This document shows positions 8,154-16,432 of a stretch of DNA of 64,000 nucleotides, one piece after another; positions within the stretch are counted from its first letter, which is position 1, and each line of letters opens with the position of its first letter. The stretch is taken from NCBI GenBank assembly GCA_026129135.1, contig JAHCIQ010000003.1, forward strand, positions 186,001 to 250,000, given 5' to 3'. The stretch is from Cyanobacteria bacterium TGS_CYA1. GTDB taxonomy: Bacteria > Cyanobacteriota > Vampirovibrionia > Obscuribacterales > Obscuribacteraceae. The notes under the pieces are model-generated. The model was not told the origin of the DNA. It worked only from the letters and a program-made list of their open reading frames with translations, and ran no database searches. The translations under genes were made by a program, and so were the position numbers.

Positions 8154-9827
8154 TTATCTTTGCAACAGCTCCAGTCTTTGAGAGAACGATTGAGGTGCCG
8201 AAAGAAGAGGAATTTTGACCTGAGCTTCAGGTGCGCCCTCTTTTACTCTTTGCTGGCGCAAACGAGTATAAGTGCCCGGCATCAACAGTTCAAGTCTGGG
8301 GCTGGCTAATCTTAAACCTAAACGTTTATCTTTATATTCTGGGTTCTGGGCAATCAAGCACTGGTCGAAAATTTGCTCGAATTCAAGGTGTTTTTCGCGT
8401 CCTATCTGGTTGTTTTCTGCCATCTCCACATAACAAACATAATGAGGTGGAGAAGAAAGCTTCACTTCGACGGTGAAGTGCACCAGACCTTCCAGTTGTG
8501 CCATTTGAACAGATTGATTCAATGCCACGAGCACTTGTTCTTCGGTCAGTTTCTCGCCTGTAATAGAGCTTACGCCAAGACCTTTGCGTACGAAACGAAT
8601 CAATGGCGTGTTTGCGACAAAGCCCGTGACTTCCATCAAGTCGTTGATATTGTATCTGTAGATACCTGCAGAAGTGGTGAAAAATATGTAGTAGCGACCA
8701 TTTAACTTGAGGTCTTCAACAGTAAGAAAACGGGGATTTTCTTTTTCGATTTCGTCTTCTTCCACGAACTCGAAGAAGTGCGAAGTCAAAGCCAGAATGC
8801 CGCTTGAACCCTCGTCGTATATAGGAATGGTCCCCCGACCTTCTGACGCCATATATCCGAGGTCTCTTACCGGAACCGGACCATAAAGGTCATTTAGTTT
8901 GTCGAGATAGAAAGACATCGGACCGCCTTTCCAGCAGGAGATAACCGACAGATTCGGCCAGATCAGCTCGGGTCTCAAAGATCCATTTCGTTCGAGCAGA
9001 CTTTCTAAATGACGAGCACGTTTTGGATCGGGCTTCAAATATTTGTCGAAAGAGTTTTGAGCACCGTCAGGCAATACATGATTGAGATCGAACTTCTCAC
9101 TGATTGTGCCATTTGCGATATCGGCGATTAAATCGCTGGAATATTTTTTCAGTTGGTCGCCAAGCAATAAGAGGCTAGATGGGTTGCATCCAACAACAGC
9201 TGTGACGTCTTGCATTAAAGATGCACGAAGCATCAAATAATATTTAGCATCGACATCTTTGACTTTGCAGATTTCGTAGGGAAGAGCGAAGTGTCTCTTG
9301 ATGATTGGAGATTGCTTGCGAGCGAGTAACCCCGAAATGGCACCACACGGAATTCCACTTGCAGTGCGACTTTCTTCATCATTGGAAGCAATGGTAAGGA
9401 ACTTACCAGTTGCCACCTGAGGCATATCTTTGATAATCGAATAATTGTGCACGTGAAAAGCGTGCGTGTAATCTTTCAAATGTTGAGGAGTGACGGGCAA
9501 CCATTTGGGGCTGGCAGTGGTGCCAGATGTGGTGGCGAACATGAGAGGGTCTTCGACCGTCAATTGATTGCGCTCGCCCTGAGCAAGGCGCTCTACATAA
9601 GGACGAAAATACTCGTAGTCGTTGGCAGGAACTCTCGACTGGTAATCTCTATAATTGTCAATCTGGTCAAAACGATGGTCTTTGCCAAATTGCGATGCCG
9701 CATTGGCTTTGATGATTTTATTGAGCTTCTGTTTTTGGGTCTCGGCAGGATTTTTGAGCGCGCGATAAAAACCATCGACGTGCGCCATCTTGCGAAGAAT
9801 TTGTCCGATGTATATGTCCCAGTGCAT
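8154..9827 (-). CDS. GH3 auxin-responsive-promoter family acyl-adenylating enzyme
   Basis: A 557-residue protein of the GH3 family. It shows the nucleotide-binding motif TTSGTTASPKWLPVT near residues 96-110, then YMASEGRGTIPIYDE, FFTTSAGIYRYNINDLMEV and the hinge-like GVSSITGEKLTEEQV. Plant GH3 enzymes adenylate a carboxylic acid and pass it to an amino acid; bacterial members are mostly uncharacterised. I chose the ATG at 9827 because GGAGAG lies just upstream; an ATG 33 nt further up (9860) would overlap the preceding gene by 23 nt. It sits between an enolase-superfamily epimerase and an SDR gene, consistent with an acyl-amino-acid or lipid amide product. Substrates are inferred, not seen. 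Confidence 0.8.
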   Translation of the reverse strand: MHWDIYIGQILRKMAHVDGFYRALKNPAETQKQKLNKIIKANAASQFGKDHRFDQIDNYRDYQSRVPANDYEYFRPYVERLAQGERNQLTVEDPLMFATTSGTTASPKWLPVTPQHLKDYTHAFHVHNYSIIKDMPQVATGKFLTIASNDEESRTASGIPCGAISGLLARKQSPIIKRHFALPYEICKVKDVDAKYYLMLRASLMQDVTAVVGCNPSSLLLLGDQLKKYSSDLIADIANGTISEKFDLNHVLPDGAQNSFDKYLKPDPKRARHLESLLERNGSLRPELIWPNLSVISCWKGGPMSFYLDKLNDLYGPVPVRDLGYMASEGRGTIPIYDEGSSGILALTSHFFEFVEEDEIEKENPRFLTVEDLKLNGRYYIFFTTSAGIYRYNINDLMEVTGFVANTPLIRFVRKGLGVSSITGEKLTEEQVLVALNQSVQMAQLEGLVHFTVEVKLSSPPHYVCYVEMAENNQIGREKHLEFEQIFDQCLIAQNPEYKDKRLGLRLASPRLELLMPGTYTRLRQQRVKEGAPEAQVKIPLLSAPQSFSQRLELLQR

Positions 9828-9837
9828 TATCTCTCCG

Positions 9838-11079
9838 TTATGAGATCGCCGAATCAGCAAGTTGTGCCTGAGAAGTGCTGGACGTTGTTTTGTATTGTGT
9901 GCTTGCGTATTTTTTAATTTTGCGCTCGTCTACTTCCACTCCAAGACCGGGAATTGTGGGCAATCTACCTATGCCACCAGGGGCGATGCCGAATTTGGTA
10001 TTGGACAGGTCTTCGTGCAAAAGCAACTTGTTGAAGGAACCTTCGCAATTGTCGAAGGGGCCTTTTACCGCTGCAAAAGCTCTAGCCGCCGCGCTCAATA
10101 TGGCGGATTCTCCCACCTGTGCTCCCATCAAACAGCCAAGACCGGCTTGTCGAGCCATGTCAGCCATTTGCATGGAGGCGAGTACTCCGCCGACCTTAGA
10201 CAATCGAATATTGAAGGCGTCGCAAGCTCTGGTGCTGATAAGCATCTTCGCTTGCTCCAGTGTGCATAAAGATTCGTCTGCCACAATGGTCTCAGGAACC
10301 TCTGCGGTCAAACGTTGCAAACCAGCAATATTCTCGGCATCAATCGGTTGCTCAATGGAAGAGACTTTATACTTGCGCATTTTTTCTGCAAAGTACAAAG
10401 TTTCTTCGACAGTCCAGCCGCAATTTGCATCTGTTCTGACGATAGCTTCACTTCCCATGATATTTCGCGCCATTTGAAGAGTGAACATGCCTCTTTCGAA
10501 GTCGCGCCCCATTTTGAGCTTGACCGTTTTGAATCCGTAAGCTCTATAGCATAATAAAAGTGCCGCTATGGCGACCGGTGGGCCAAATGGCACAACACCG
10601 CCGTAATCGATGACGCTCTGAATAGATGTTGTTTTTATCTGTGTCTGCTTGACTTCTTTTGAAGGCATTTTGGCTTGTCTGGCAGAATCATAGAGCGACA
10701 ACAAATATGCCAGCTGTAAGTTACTTGCCTTTGCTAATGCATCGAGAATCGAAATTTCAACCGCGCACCATGCTGCATTGTTTTCGCCCGAATAGCTCTC
10801 AAGGTGCGTGAGTGCTTGAATCGGCGTTTCAAATTGAAAATCGCGCATGGCCAAAATGAACTCTGTTTCTATTGCTTTTAAAGCGCTCTGAACAGTTTCA
10901 CCTGTGACATAGTCTCGGGGAATACTTTCGCCATAACCAATGAATGTCCGCTTATCATCAGATTCGAGCGTTGTTTTTACCAGTATGTTGCTTGAAGATT
11001 TGCGCGAGGCGAGGTTGTGACCAAATGTCACCCTGAAGGGCAAATTAACAACCATGACTTCGATATTAGAAATACGCAT
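9838..11079 (-). CDS. Enolase-superfamily dipeptide (Ala-Glu type) epimerase
   Basis: A 413-residue member of the mandelate-racemase/muconate-lactonizing group. The catalytic set is complete: K187-x-K189 in TVKLKMG, metal ligands D217 (RTDANCGW), E243 (SIEQPI) and D268 (VADESLC), and the second catalytic lysine K295 (NIRLSKVGG). The KxK plus C-terminal Lys layout is that of L-Ala-D/L-Glu epimerases and o-succinylbenzoate synthase. Recycling of cell-wall dipeptides is the default role, but its position directly before the GH3 ligase gene suggests epimerising an amino acid or dipeptide used by, or made by, that enzyme. It follows the hydrolase gene after 12 nt. Confidence 0.8.
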   Translation of the reverse strand: MRISNIEVMVVNLPFRVTFGHNLASRKSSSNILVKTTLESDDKRTFIGYGESIPRDYVTGETVQSALKAIETEFILAMRDFQFETPIQALTHLESYSGENNAAWCAVEISILDALAKASNLQLAYLLSLYDSARQAKMPSKEVKQTQIKTTSIQSVIDYGGVVPFGPPVAIAALLLCYRAYGFKTVKLKMGRDFERGMFTLQMARNIMGSEAIVRTDANCGWTVEETLYFAEKMRKYKVSSIEQPIDAENIAGLQRLTAEVPETIVADESLCTLEQAKMLISTRACDAFNIRLSKVGGVLASMQMADMARQAGLGCLMGAQVGESAILSAAARAFAAVKGPFDNCEGSFNKLLLHEDLSNTKFGIAPGGIGRLPTIPGLGVEVDERKIKKYASTQYKTTSSTSQAQLADSAIS

Positions 11080-11091
11080 TTTATTAGCTTT

Positions 11092-12066
11092 TTAGCACAC
11101 TACTGGCAGACGGGCCGATACCCATTCGCCCGCCAGATGGGCGTAATCTTTGAACCAGTTATTATCGAAATCCAGTACATGTTTTGCATCGGGAAAAAGT
11201 CGCATAGATTTTTCGGTGCTCTTTGTTTTTGCCAGAAAATTTTGGGTCGCTTTGATATCCACTATTTGATCGGCACCAGCCTGCAAAATTAGGATTGGAA
11301 GTGAAAGTCTTTTAGCTGTGTGTTGTGCTAAGCCTGACAGTTTGTGACTTTCGACCAGAAAAGTCGATGTAACAAACTGTATGCGTAAGGCGTCGTGCTC
11401 CAAATATTCGAGATAAGGCTCGTTATCTGTGAACATGGACGGTCGCAAAGGTAAGGGCCACTTTTTCATGGTGCGGCGATCACCGCCCATTTTGTCGCCC
11501 ATATAGTGATTGAAGGCAATTTCGGCTTTAGTTTTCAAATCAAAATCTATTTGAGTGAAGATAGCTGGGCTTGAAAGCACCAGTCCTGAAATAGGATGCG
11601 ATTCCGCCTCCTGCAATTCTTTTTTCTCGCCTTTGGCATTTGGATCTGGATCCTGGCAAATCAGAGCCGCAGCTTTGGCGCCCCAGCAACTGCCCCACAA
11701 AACGATTGGATGACCTGCGTGGTCGCGCTCGATGCGTCTAAGCATCGAGTGAATGTCGTTGAGATAGACTTTATAGCTGCTTAAATGACCGCGGTCACGA
11801 GGATTAAGCCCCGAGCCACGACGATCCGGAGCATAGACCGTTATTCCCTTTTCGTTCAAAGCAAAAGCTGTATTTTCGAACCACTGACTGTGTCCTTCGA
11901 TTCCATGCAAATAAAGAACGACAGGTGAGCCCACTTTTCCGCGCCATATTCGACAATTGACCTGATAATCGTCCGATGCCTTAATCCAATGCAGCTCCGG
12001 CTCTATACCAGTTCTTGGATAATTTTTCAGTTGTGGCAGCGGGGTTTGGACTAGGTTGTCTTTCAA
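11092..12066 (-). CDS. Alpha/beta hydrolase (S33/lysophospholipase-like) with a Cys nucleophile
   Basis: A 324-residue alpha/beta hydrolase with the oxyanion motif LYLHGIEGHS (51-60), DRRGSG (81-86), a nucleophile elbow LWGSCWGAK, an acid in GADQIVD and a catalytic His in DAKHVLDF near the C-terminus. The elbow is G-S-C-W-G, so the nucleophile position (residue 127, codon TGC) is cysteine, as in dienelactone hydrolases, and not the serine usual in monoacylglycerol lipases. There is no signal peptide. This is the first gene of the seven-gene minus-strand operon. It may hydrolyse an ester, thioester or lactone. Confidence 0.75.
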   Translation of the reverse strand: MKDNLVQTPLPQLKNYPRTGIEPELHWIKASDDYQVNCRIWRGKVGSPVVLYLHGIEGHSQWFENTAFALNEKGITVYAPDRRGSGLNPRDRGHLSSYKVYLNDIHSMLRRIERDHAGHPIVLWGSCWGAKAAALICQDPDPNAKGEKKELQEAESHPISGLVLSSPAIFTQIDFDLKTKAEIAFNHYMGDKMGGDRRTMKKWPLPLRPSMFTDNEPYLEYLEHDALRIQFVTSTFLVESHKLSGLAQHTAKRLSLPILILQAGADQIVDIKATQNFLAKTKSTEKSMRLFPDAKHVLDFDNNWFKDYAHLAGEWVSARLPVVC

Positions 12067-12115
12067 GTGTGGGCACCAGATTGGTATTGGAACATCTGTT
12101 TCAGGAGTCCAGTCG

Positions 12116-12145
12116 TTGAGTTTAACATTATTGACACAATATTAG
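12116..12145 (+). promoter_or_regulatory. Possible sigma70-type promoter for the 12190-16432 genes
   Basis: In the divergent gap between the hydrolase gene and the plus-strand genes, TTGAGT (12116-12121) and TATTAG (12140-12145) are separated by 18 nt. Each matches the consensus at about four of six positions. This is only suggestive; the divergent gap must hold promoters in both directions. Confidence 0.25.
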
Positions 12146-12189
12146 CGTGATGCCATGAGCCAAATAGCTACACATAGTAATCTTTGAAG

Positions 12190-12903
12190 ATGAAGATTCT
12201 TCCCTGGTTCGCCACCCTCTTAAATCTACTTGAAACTGGATGCGCGAAAAGCCCGATTCTGGAGGACTTGGCTCGGCCCGAGCTTACCGTGGCTGTCAGT
12301 CAGAATATTTGTCTCTGGTCCTGGCCACTCATTTCGGTCATTCCTGAGAATGTTGAAAAGGTGAGAAAGCTTTTACCTGAGTCTATGGTCTACACAGCCA
12401 AGTTTTTCGACCAGGTGGCGGATAAAGATAAGCATTTCCAGACTCTAAATCTCAAGCAGTGCCGCTTTTTTGGATTCGACCAGGAACAATTGTCGTCCTG
12501 GGATCCGGATGTGAAGACTTCTAAACTGCGTAATATATTCGAAGCGCAGTGTCGCTCGAACGACTTAAAAGAAGGCATTCTTGCCATTTTGACTATTGAA
12601 CTTGCTGCGACCTTTTTTGGTCGTTATTCTTATCAAATAGTCGAGAAATATTTCGCCGATCCCAATCATAATAGTATTGATGGTCGCCGTTTCACAGAGC
12701 AAGAATTGATTGAAGGACTGGCATGGGCGCGATATCACGCAAAGCCGAATGCCAGACAAGCTCTATGGATAAAAGGCTTGAGCGAGGAGCTCGAACTCGA
12801 CCCGCCTAATAAGTTACCCCCAAGCGTCATTCAACTGGTAGACGCTATATATCAATGGTGGCAATCGCCTCTAAGTGTAGAAAGGGAGTTAGTGAAAAAA
12901 TGA
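12190..12903 (+). CDS. Unknown protein, first gene of the exported-protein operon
   Basis: I do not recognise this 237-residue soluble-looking protein. It is mostly helical, with aromatic and acidic patches (QNICLWSW, IELAATFFGRYSYQIVEKYF, EGLAWARYHAK). The start is the ATG at 12190; a TTG two codons upstream is in frame. Its TGA overlaps the ATG of the next gene (ATGA at 12900-12903), so the two are translationally coupled. Helical proteins with a mid-protein Glu/His pattern include the heme-oxygenase-like fold, but I cannot support that assignment. Confidence 0.6.
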   Translation: MKILPWFATLLNLLETGCAKSPILEDLARPELTVAVSQNICLWSWPLISVIPENVEKVRKLLPESMVYTAKFFDQVADKDKHFQTLNLKQCRFFGFDQEQLSSWDPDVKTSKLRNIFEAQCRSNDLKEGILAILTIELAATFFGRYSYQIVEKYFADPNHNSIDGRRFTEQELIEGLAWARYHAKPNARQALWIKGLSEELELDPPNKLPPSVIQLVDAIYQWWQSPLSVERELVKK

Positions 12904-13733
12904 CCAGAAAAGTGCTTACCATTGCATTGTCACTTGCAGTCTCGACTTTTGGCTCAATCGGATTTGGATGCGACCATGCATTTGCCGCAAGCAAACAAGT
13001 TAAAAATTCCAAAAAAGTGAGTATGCTCAACGACGCTCCAGTTGCTGAAGACAAGGATAAAGACTCCAAAGACCCTAAAGAGATGATTGATGGAAAAGCG
13101 TTTGTGCAGGAAATGCTCGAAGCTACTGAAAAATATAACGACTATTCTTTTAGATACACAATGAAAGTGTTCAAAAAGTCCAAGCCCGTAGTTGAAGAAG
13201 GTGTTTTTACCTACAAAAAGCCAGGTCTCATTCGATTAGAAGAGACTGGACAATACAAAAAAGGTGCTGTGGCAGTGCTTGGTCCTGATGGAAAAGTGAG
13301 AGCGCATTTAGGCGGAATGCTCAAATCTTTCGTGGCAGAATTACCTCCAGATTCGGGCATGTTACGCTCAGCCAATGGACATCCGATGGTTCAATCCGAT
13401 TTTAAATCTCTGGCTAAAGCACTTAAAGATTTCAGCAAAGACGGTGTCACTACCAAAGTTAGCAAAGCACCAACTACACTCGATGGAAAATCAGAGTCTG
13501 TCTATGTTCTCGAGTTGTACAAAGACAAGCTCTGGAAAAAAGTGCACGTGAATGCCAAAACCAAATTGCCCTCTGAGTGGTGGGACTACAGTGATAACGG
13601 CAAACTCTGGTCTTATGCAACCTGGAATTCGATCAAAGCCAATCAAGGCATTGCCGACAATTTCTTCAACGTCAAAGGCGTCAAAGCTGATATCGGCAAA
13701 TTGAGCGCTAGCGACCAAGCAAAATTAGATTAA
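12900..13733 (+). CDS. Secreted LolA/DUF1571-like protein
   Basis: A 277-residue exported protein. The signal peptide covers about residues 1-28 and ends AFA-A. The mature part reads YNDYSFRYTMKVFKK, then EEGVFTYKKPGLIRLE and VLGPDGKVRAHLGG, the beta-rich pattern of LolA-like lipoprotein carriers and DUF1571 proteins that bind acyl chains in the periplasm. The ATG at 12900 is chosen because it overlaps the upstream stop and begins a clean signal peptide; an in-frame upstream ATG at 12855 would lie inside the previous gene. The family call is by pattern only. Confidence 0.6.
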   Translation: MTRKVLTIALSLAVSTFGSIGFGCDHAFAASKQVKNSKKVSMLNDAPVAEDKDKDSKDPKEMIDGKAFVQEMLEATEKYNDYSFRYTMKVFKKSKPVVEEGVFTYKKPGLIRLEETGQYKKGAVAVLGPDGKVRAHLGGMLKSFVAELPPDSGMLRSANGHPMVQSDFKSLAKALKDFSKDGVTTKVSKAPTTLDGKSESVYVLELYKDKLWKKVHVNAKTKLPSEWWDYSDNGKLWSYATWNSIKANQGIADNFFNVKGVKADIGKLSASDQAKLD

Positions 13734-13752
13734 TAAGAGAGGAATACAACGA

Positions 13753-14418
13753 ATGTTCACCCCGTCTACTCTGGTTATGTTCGCAATTCTAGGCATCGGT
13801 CTTTTATTTGCAGTGCCGGTACTTGCTAAAGGTTTCATGCGCAGAGGTACAGGTGCCAAGTATGAAAAGAACTTCCTGATTCAACGCGCACCGCAATTGG
13901 TTTCAGTGTTCACCATTTTTCTTGTTGCCTTCAGCGTTTTTGCATATAACGGATTTTTCAAAACTATTCCTGCTCTCGTGCCATTCATCGTATTGACAGA
14001 TGGAGTCAACGCACAGGGCACGCTTGCCACTGCAGCTACTATCGTTTCATGGATAGGAAACGCTATTTTGCTGAGCGGACTTATTTTTATGATTGGCGGC
14101 TGGTATTCACTGGGAGAAATGTTCTCCACCGATGCTGAAGTAATGGAAGACCATAAAGTAAAAGACACAGGACTGCTTGCTTTTGTTATGCACCCTGCAT
14201 ACTCGGGCATTATTCAATCGTTGCTTGGTGCTTCACTTGCAAGCACTTCCATTTTCTGTGCACTCTTCACTGTATTGATGGTTGCTCCACTGTGGCTGAG
14301 ACGTGCCAAATACGAGGAGCAAATTCTTTTAGAAGCCCTAGGAGAGCCCTACAAACAATATGCAGAGAACATGGGTTGGAGAAGACTAGTTCCCAGATTT
14401 ATACCGATTGGCGTATAA
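13753..14418 (+). CDS. Isoprenylcysteine/phospholipid methyltransferase-like membrane protein
   Basis: A 221-residue protein with about five membrane segments. The C-terminal part has the ICMT/PEMT signature: FVMHPAYSGIIQSLLGA, later AKYEEQILLEALGEPYKQYA, and a closing RRLVPR. In this family the HPxY-G helix and the E-E / Y-x2-Y region bind S-adenosylmethionine and the acceptor headgroup. It follows the LolA-like gene by 19 nt. The likely role is methylating a small or lipid acceptor at the membrane. Confidence 0.75.
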   Translation: MFTPSTLVMFAILGIGLLFAVPVLAKGFMRRGTGAKYEKNFLIQRAPQLVSVFTIFLVAFSVFAYNGFFKTIPALVPFIVLTDGVNAQGTLATAATIVSWIGNAILLSGLIFMIGGWYSLGEMFSTDAEVMEDHKVKDTGLLAFVMHPAYSGIIQSLLGASLASTSIFCALFTVLMVAPLWLRRAKYEEQILLEALGEPYKQYAENMGWRRLVPRFIPIGV

Positions 14419-14501
14419 TTTGTAAGGAGGCAGGAACTTTAGCAGATAGTTGCCGTCTTAATTCAAGTCTACGGATTTATTACGAAACCCAGGTATTCAC
14501 A

Positions 14502-15107
14502 ATGCAAAAAAATTCCCCAAAAGCCGCCACCGTATTTGCCACCACTCTGGTGCTTCTAGCTTCAATGGGTTTGAGTGTGCAAAGTGTGCAGGCAAAGGGC
14601 AAAACTGAAGTAAGTCAGGTTTCGTATATAAAGGATCAGGACAAAAAGAACTGGGTACAAGCTAAGGTCATCATCGACGCACCGCCCAGTATCGTCTGGG
14701 ATACGGTCCATGACGAACGCAAAAAAGATCCTGACCTCGCCTACAGCAAAGTGCTATCTCAAAAGGATAACCATGCGATTTTAGAACAGAAATTTCAGCT
14801 CATTCCAGTTTTTGGAACCTCGGTATGCAAAATGAGCAACGACGAGATCCCTGGAAAACGCATTGATTATAAATTGCTCCACTCTGACCGCTTCAAAGCA
14901 ATGGAAGGTTCGTGGGTGCTCAATCCTGTTGATAATGGCAAAAAGACCGAGTTGGTTCTATCGACCCACCTGGATCTGGGAATTCCAGCACCCGAAGGAA
15001 TGATGAACAACGTAACCGGTAAAAAGCTCCAGCGCCGTCTGGGCAATGTCAAAAAGATGGCAGAGCGTATTCAATCGCAAGTTGCAGCTTCTGAACCTAT
15101 TCAATAA
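14502..15107 (+). CDS. Exported SRPBCC/START-like protein
   Basis: A 201-residue protein with a signal peptide (about 1-31, ending VQA-K). The mature part reads QAKVIIDAPPSIVWDTVHDE, typical of the first strand and helix of the SRPBCC (polyketide-cyclase/START) fold, and ends in a long helix (LQRRLGNVKKMAERIQSQ). Such domains bind hydrophobic ligands in a cavity. The start is the ATG at 14502, placed directly before the signal peptide; open frame extends further up but overlaps the methyltransferase gene. Confidence 0.65.
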   Translation: MQKNSPKAATVFATTLVLLASMGLSVQSVQAKGKTEVSQVSYIKDQDKKNWVQAKVIIDAPPSIVWDTVHDERKKDPDLAYSKVLSQKDNHAILEQKFQLIPVFGTSVCKMSNDEIPGKRIDYKLLHSDRFKAMEGSWVLNPVDNGKKTELVLSTHLDLGIPAPEGMMNNVTGKKLQRRLGNVKKMAERIQSQVAASEPIQ

Positions 15108-15169
15108 GAAATTGATAATTGCAAAGCACTGCTTGGCATCAAGTTGCTGAGTATAATTGAGGACTCCTA

Positions 15170-16432
15170 TTGGCGAGTCTCATGACAACTTATTTGAAAA
15201 CTGGCAAAATCGGCAACCTGGCACTAATTGCCCTGTTAGCCCTGAGTCAATCTCTAGTTCAGCCAGTCATGGCTGCAGGTTTGTCCGAGTCGGATGTGGA
15301 GTCGGCTGGATCTGCCAGTGTTTTGCTTGCCCCCCATGTGCAGCTTCAAGAGGGCACTGTGCTCAAGGCTGGGGTGGAGATCACCGATAAAAAGGATGAA
15401 AACACAACCATTATCGACGAGCTGGTAAATACTGCTCATCTCAAACATCCCCGAACCGAAACTCTGGATAAAAAGGTCAAAACTCACAATTCGGGACATC
15501 GCAAAGTAATTGCCAAATCTTTTGATGCCCTCAATTATGTTTTTGGTTATAGAGGCTCCACTCCTTCAAGTGAGATGGGCGATGTAATCTTGGAAGAAAA
15601 GAAAAAACTGAAGAGCAAGGGTTCTGCAGAATGGCTCAGTCAACAGCACAAAGACGAAGTGGAACTTGCTGTAGTTTCGACAGCGATGGATCTGGCCGCC
15701 GCGCTTGGTGGGTCTTTTTCAGACGCCAAAGAAGATAAGGAACAAGCGACCATCGCATATGAAAATCTAAAGGAATTGGTCGGCGAGGATCTCGCTCGCA
15801 AAACTGTTGCTGAATTCAGAGCCTGGTCGCGCCGGCCACTCAATGTGTCTGCACTTGATGGAAAAGTGTGGAGTATAAATCAGCGTCAACAAAAGCAAAA
15901 AGCAATCATGCAGATTTGCAAAGACACTGACCCTGTAATAAAAGACGTTGTAGATGCGGTGCACAAATACAATGGTCACGGCAAACTGTATCTGGCGACA
16001 GCTAGAACAATCAAAACAAGTCTTGGTATCGCTTCTATGAGCCCGACTGTTGTTGCACCAGCATCGCAAATTGCTTTGTTCTTCTACACCATGGCTACTG
16101 GTGGTGATGAAGAAGACAAAATGCTGCGCGAAATATATTTGGATAAACGTTTAGCAAGTAGAAGTACAGTTATATCTGAGAAATCGCACCTTGCACTGGA
16201 TCGGTATCAAATAGCCAAGCTGACCAAAAATCCCATATTGATGACTTACTGCGAAAATGTCGTTAAGCATATGACTGGCTCGCAAGCCGTTTCTTCTATT
16301 CTTGGTCCAACAACCCAGGCTGCGACTGCTGCAACCAATGATGTAACTACATCACTAACACCAGCACCAGTTTCAGCACCAGCAGCTGTAGTTACTGACA
16401 CTGCCTCTAGTGATTCTGTAACTATTAACTAG
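15170..16432 (+). CDS. Secreted protein of unknown function
   Basis: A 420-residue exported protein with a signal peptide (about residues 10-36, ending VMA-A), a helical body, and an Ala/Pro/Thr-rich C-terminal tail (TPAPVSAPAAVV). The start is TTG at 15170, supported by GAGGA at 15159-15163; the ATG at 15182 is too far from that site. The gene ends 8 nt inside the convergent DegT gene (16425-16432). I do not recognise a family. It closes the run of exported-protein genes starting at 12190. Confidence 0.6.
   Translation: MASLMTTYLKTGKIGNLALIALLALSQSLVQPVMAAGLSESDVESAGSASVLLAPHVQLQEGTVLKAGVEITDKKDENTTIIDELVNTAHLKHPRTETLDKKVKTHNSGHRKVIAKSFDALNYVFGYRGSTPSSEMGDVILEEKKKLKSKGSAEWLSQQHKDEVELAVVSTAMDLAAALGGSFSDAKEDKEQATIAYENLKELVGEDLARKTVAEFRAWSRRPLNVSALDGKVWSINQRQQKQKAIMQICKDTDPVIKDVVDAVHKYNGHGKLYLATARTIKTSLGIASMSPTVVAPASQIALFFYTMATGGDEEDKMLREIYLDKRLASRSTVISEKSHLALDRYQIAKLTKNPILMTYCENVVKHMTGSQAVSSILGPTTQAATAATNDVTTSLTPAPVSAPAAVVTDTASSDSVTIN

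Noticed and set aside
9875..10477. A 200-codon open frame on the plus strand
   Set aside because: It lies entirely antisense to the enolase-superfamily epimerase, whose catalytic residues are all intact.
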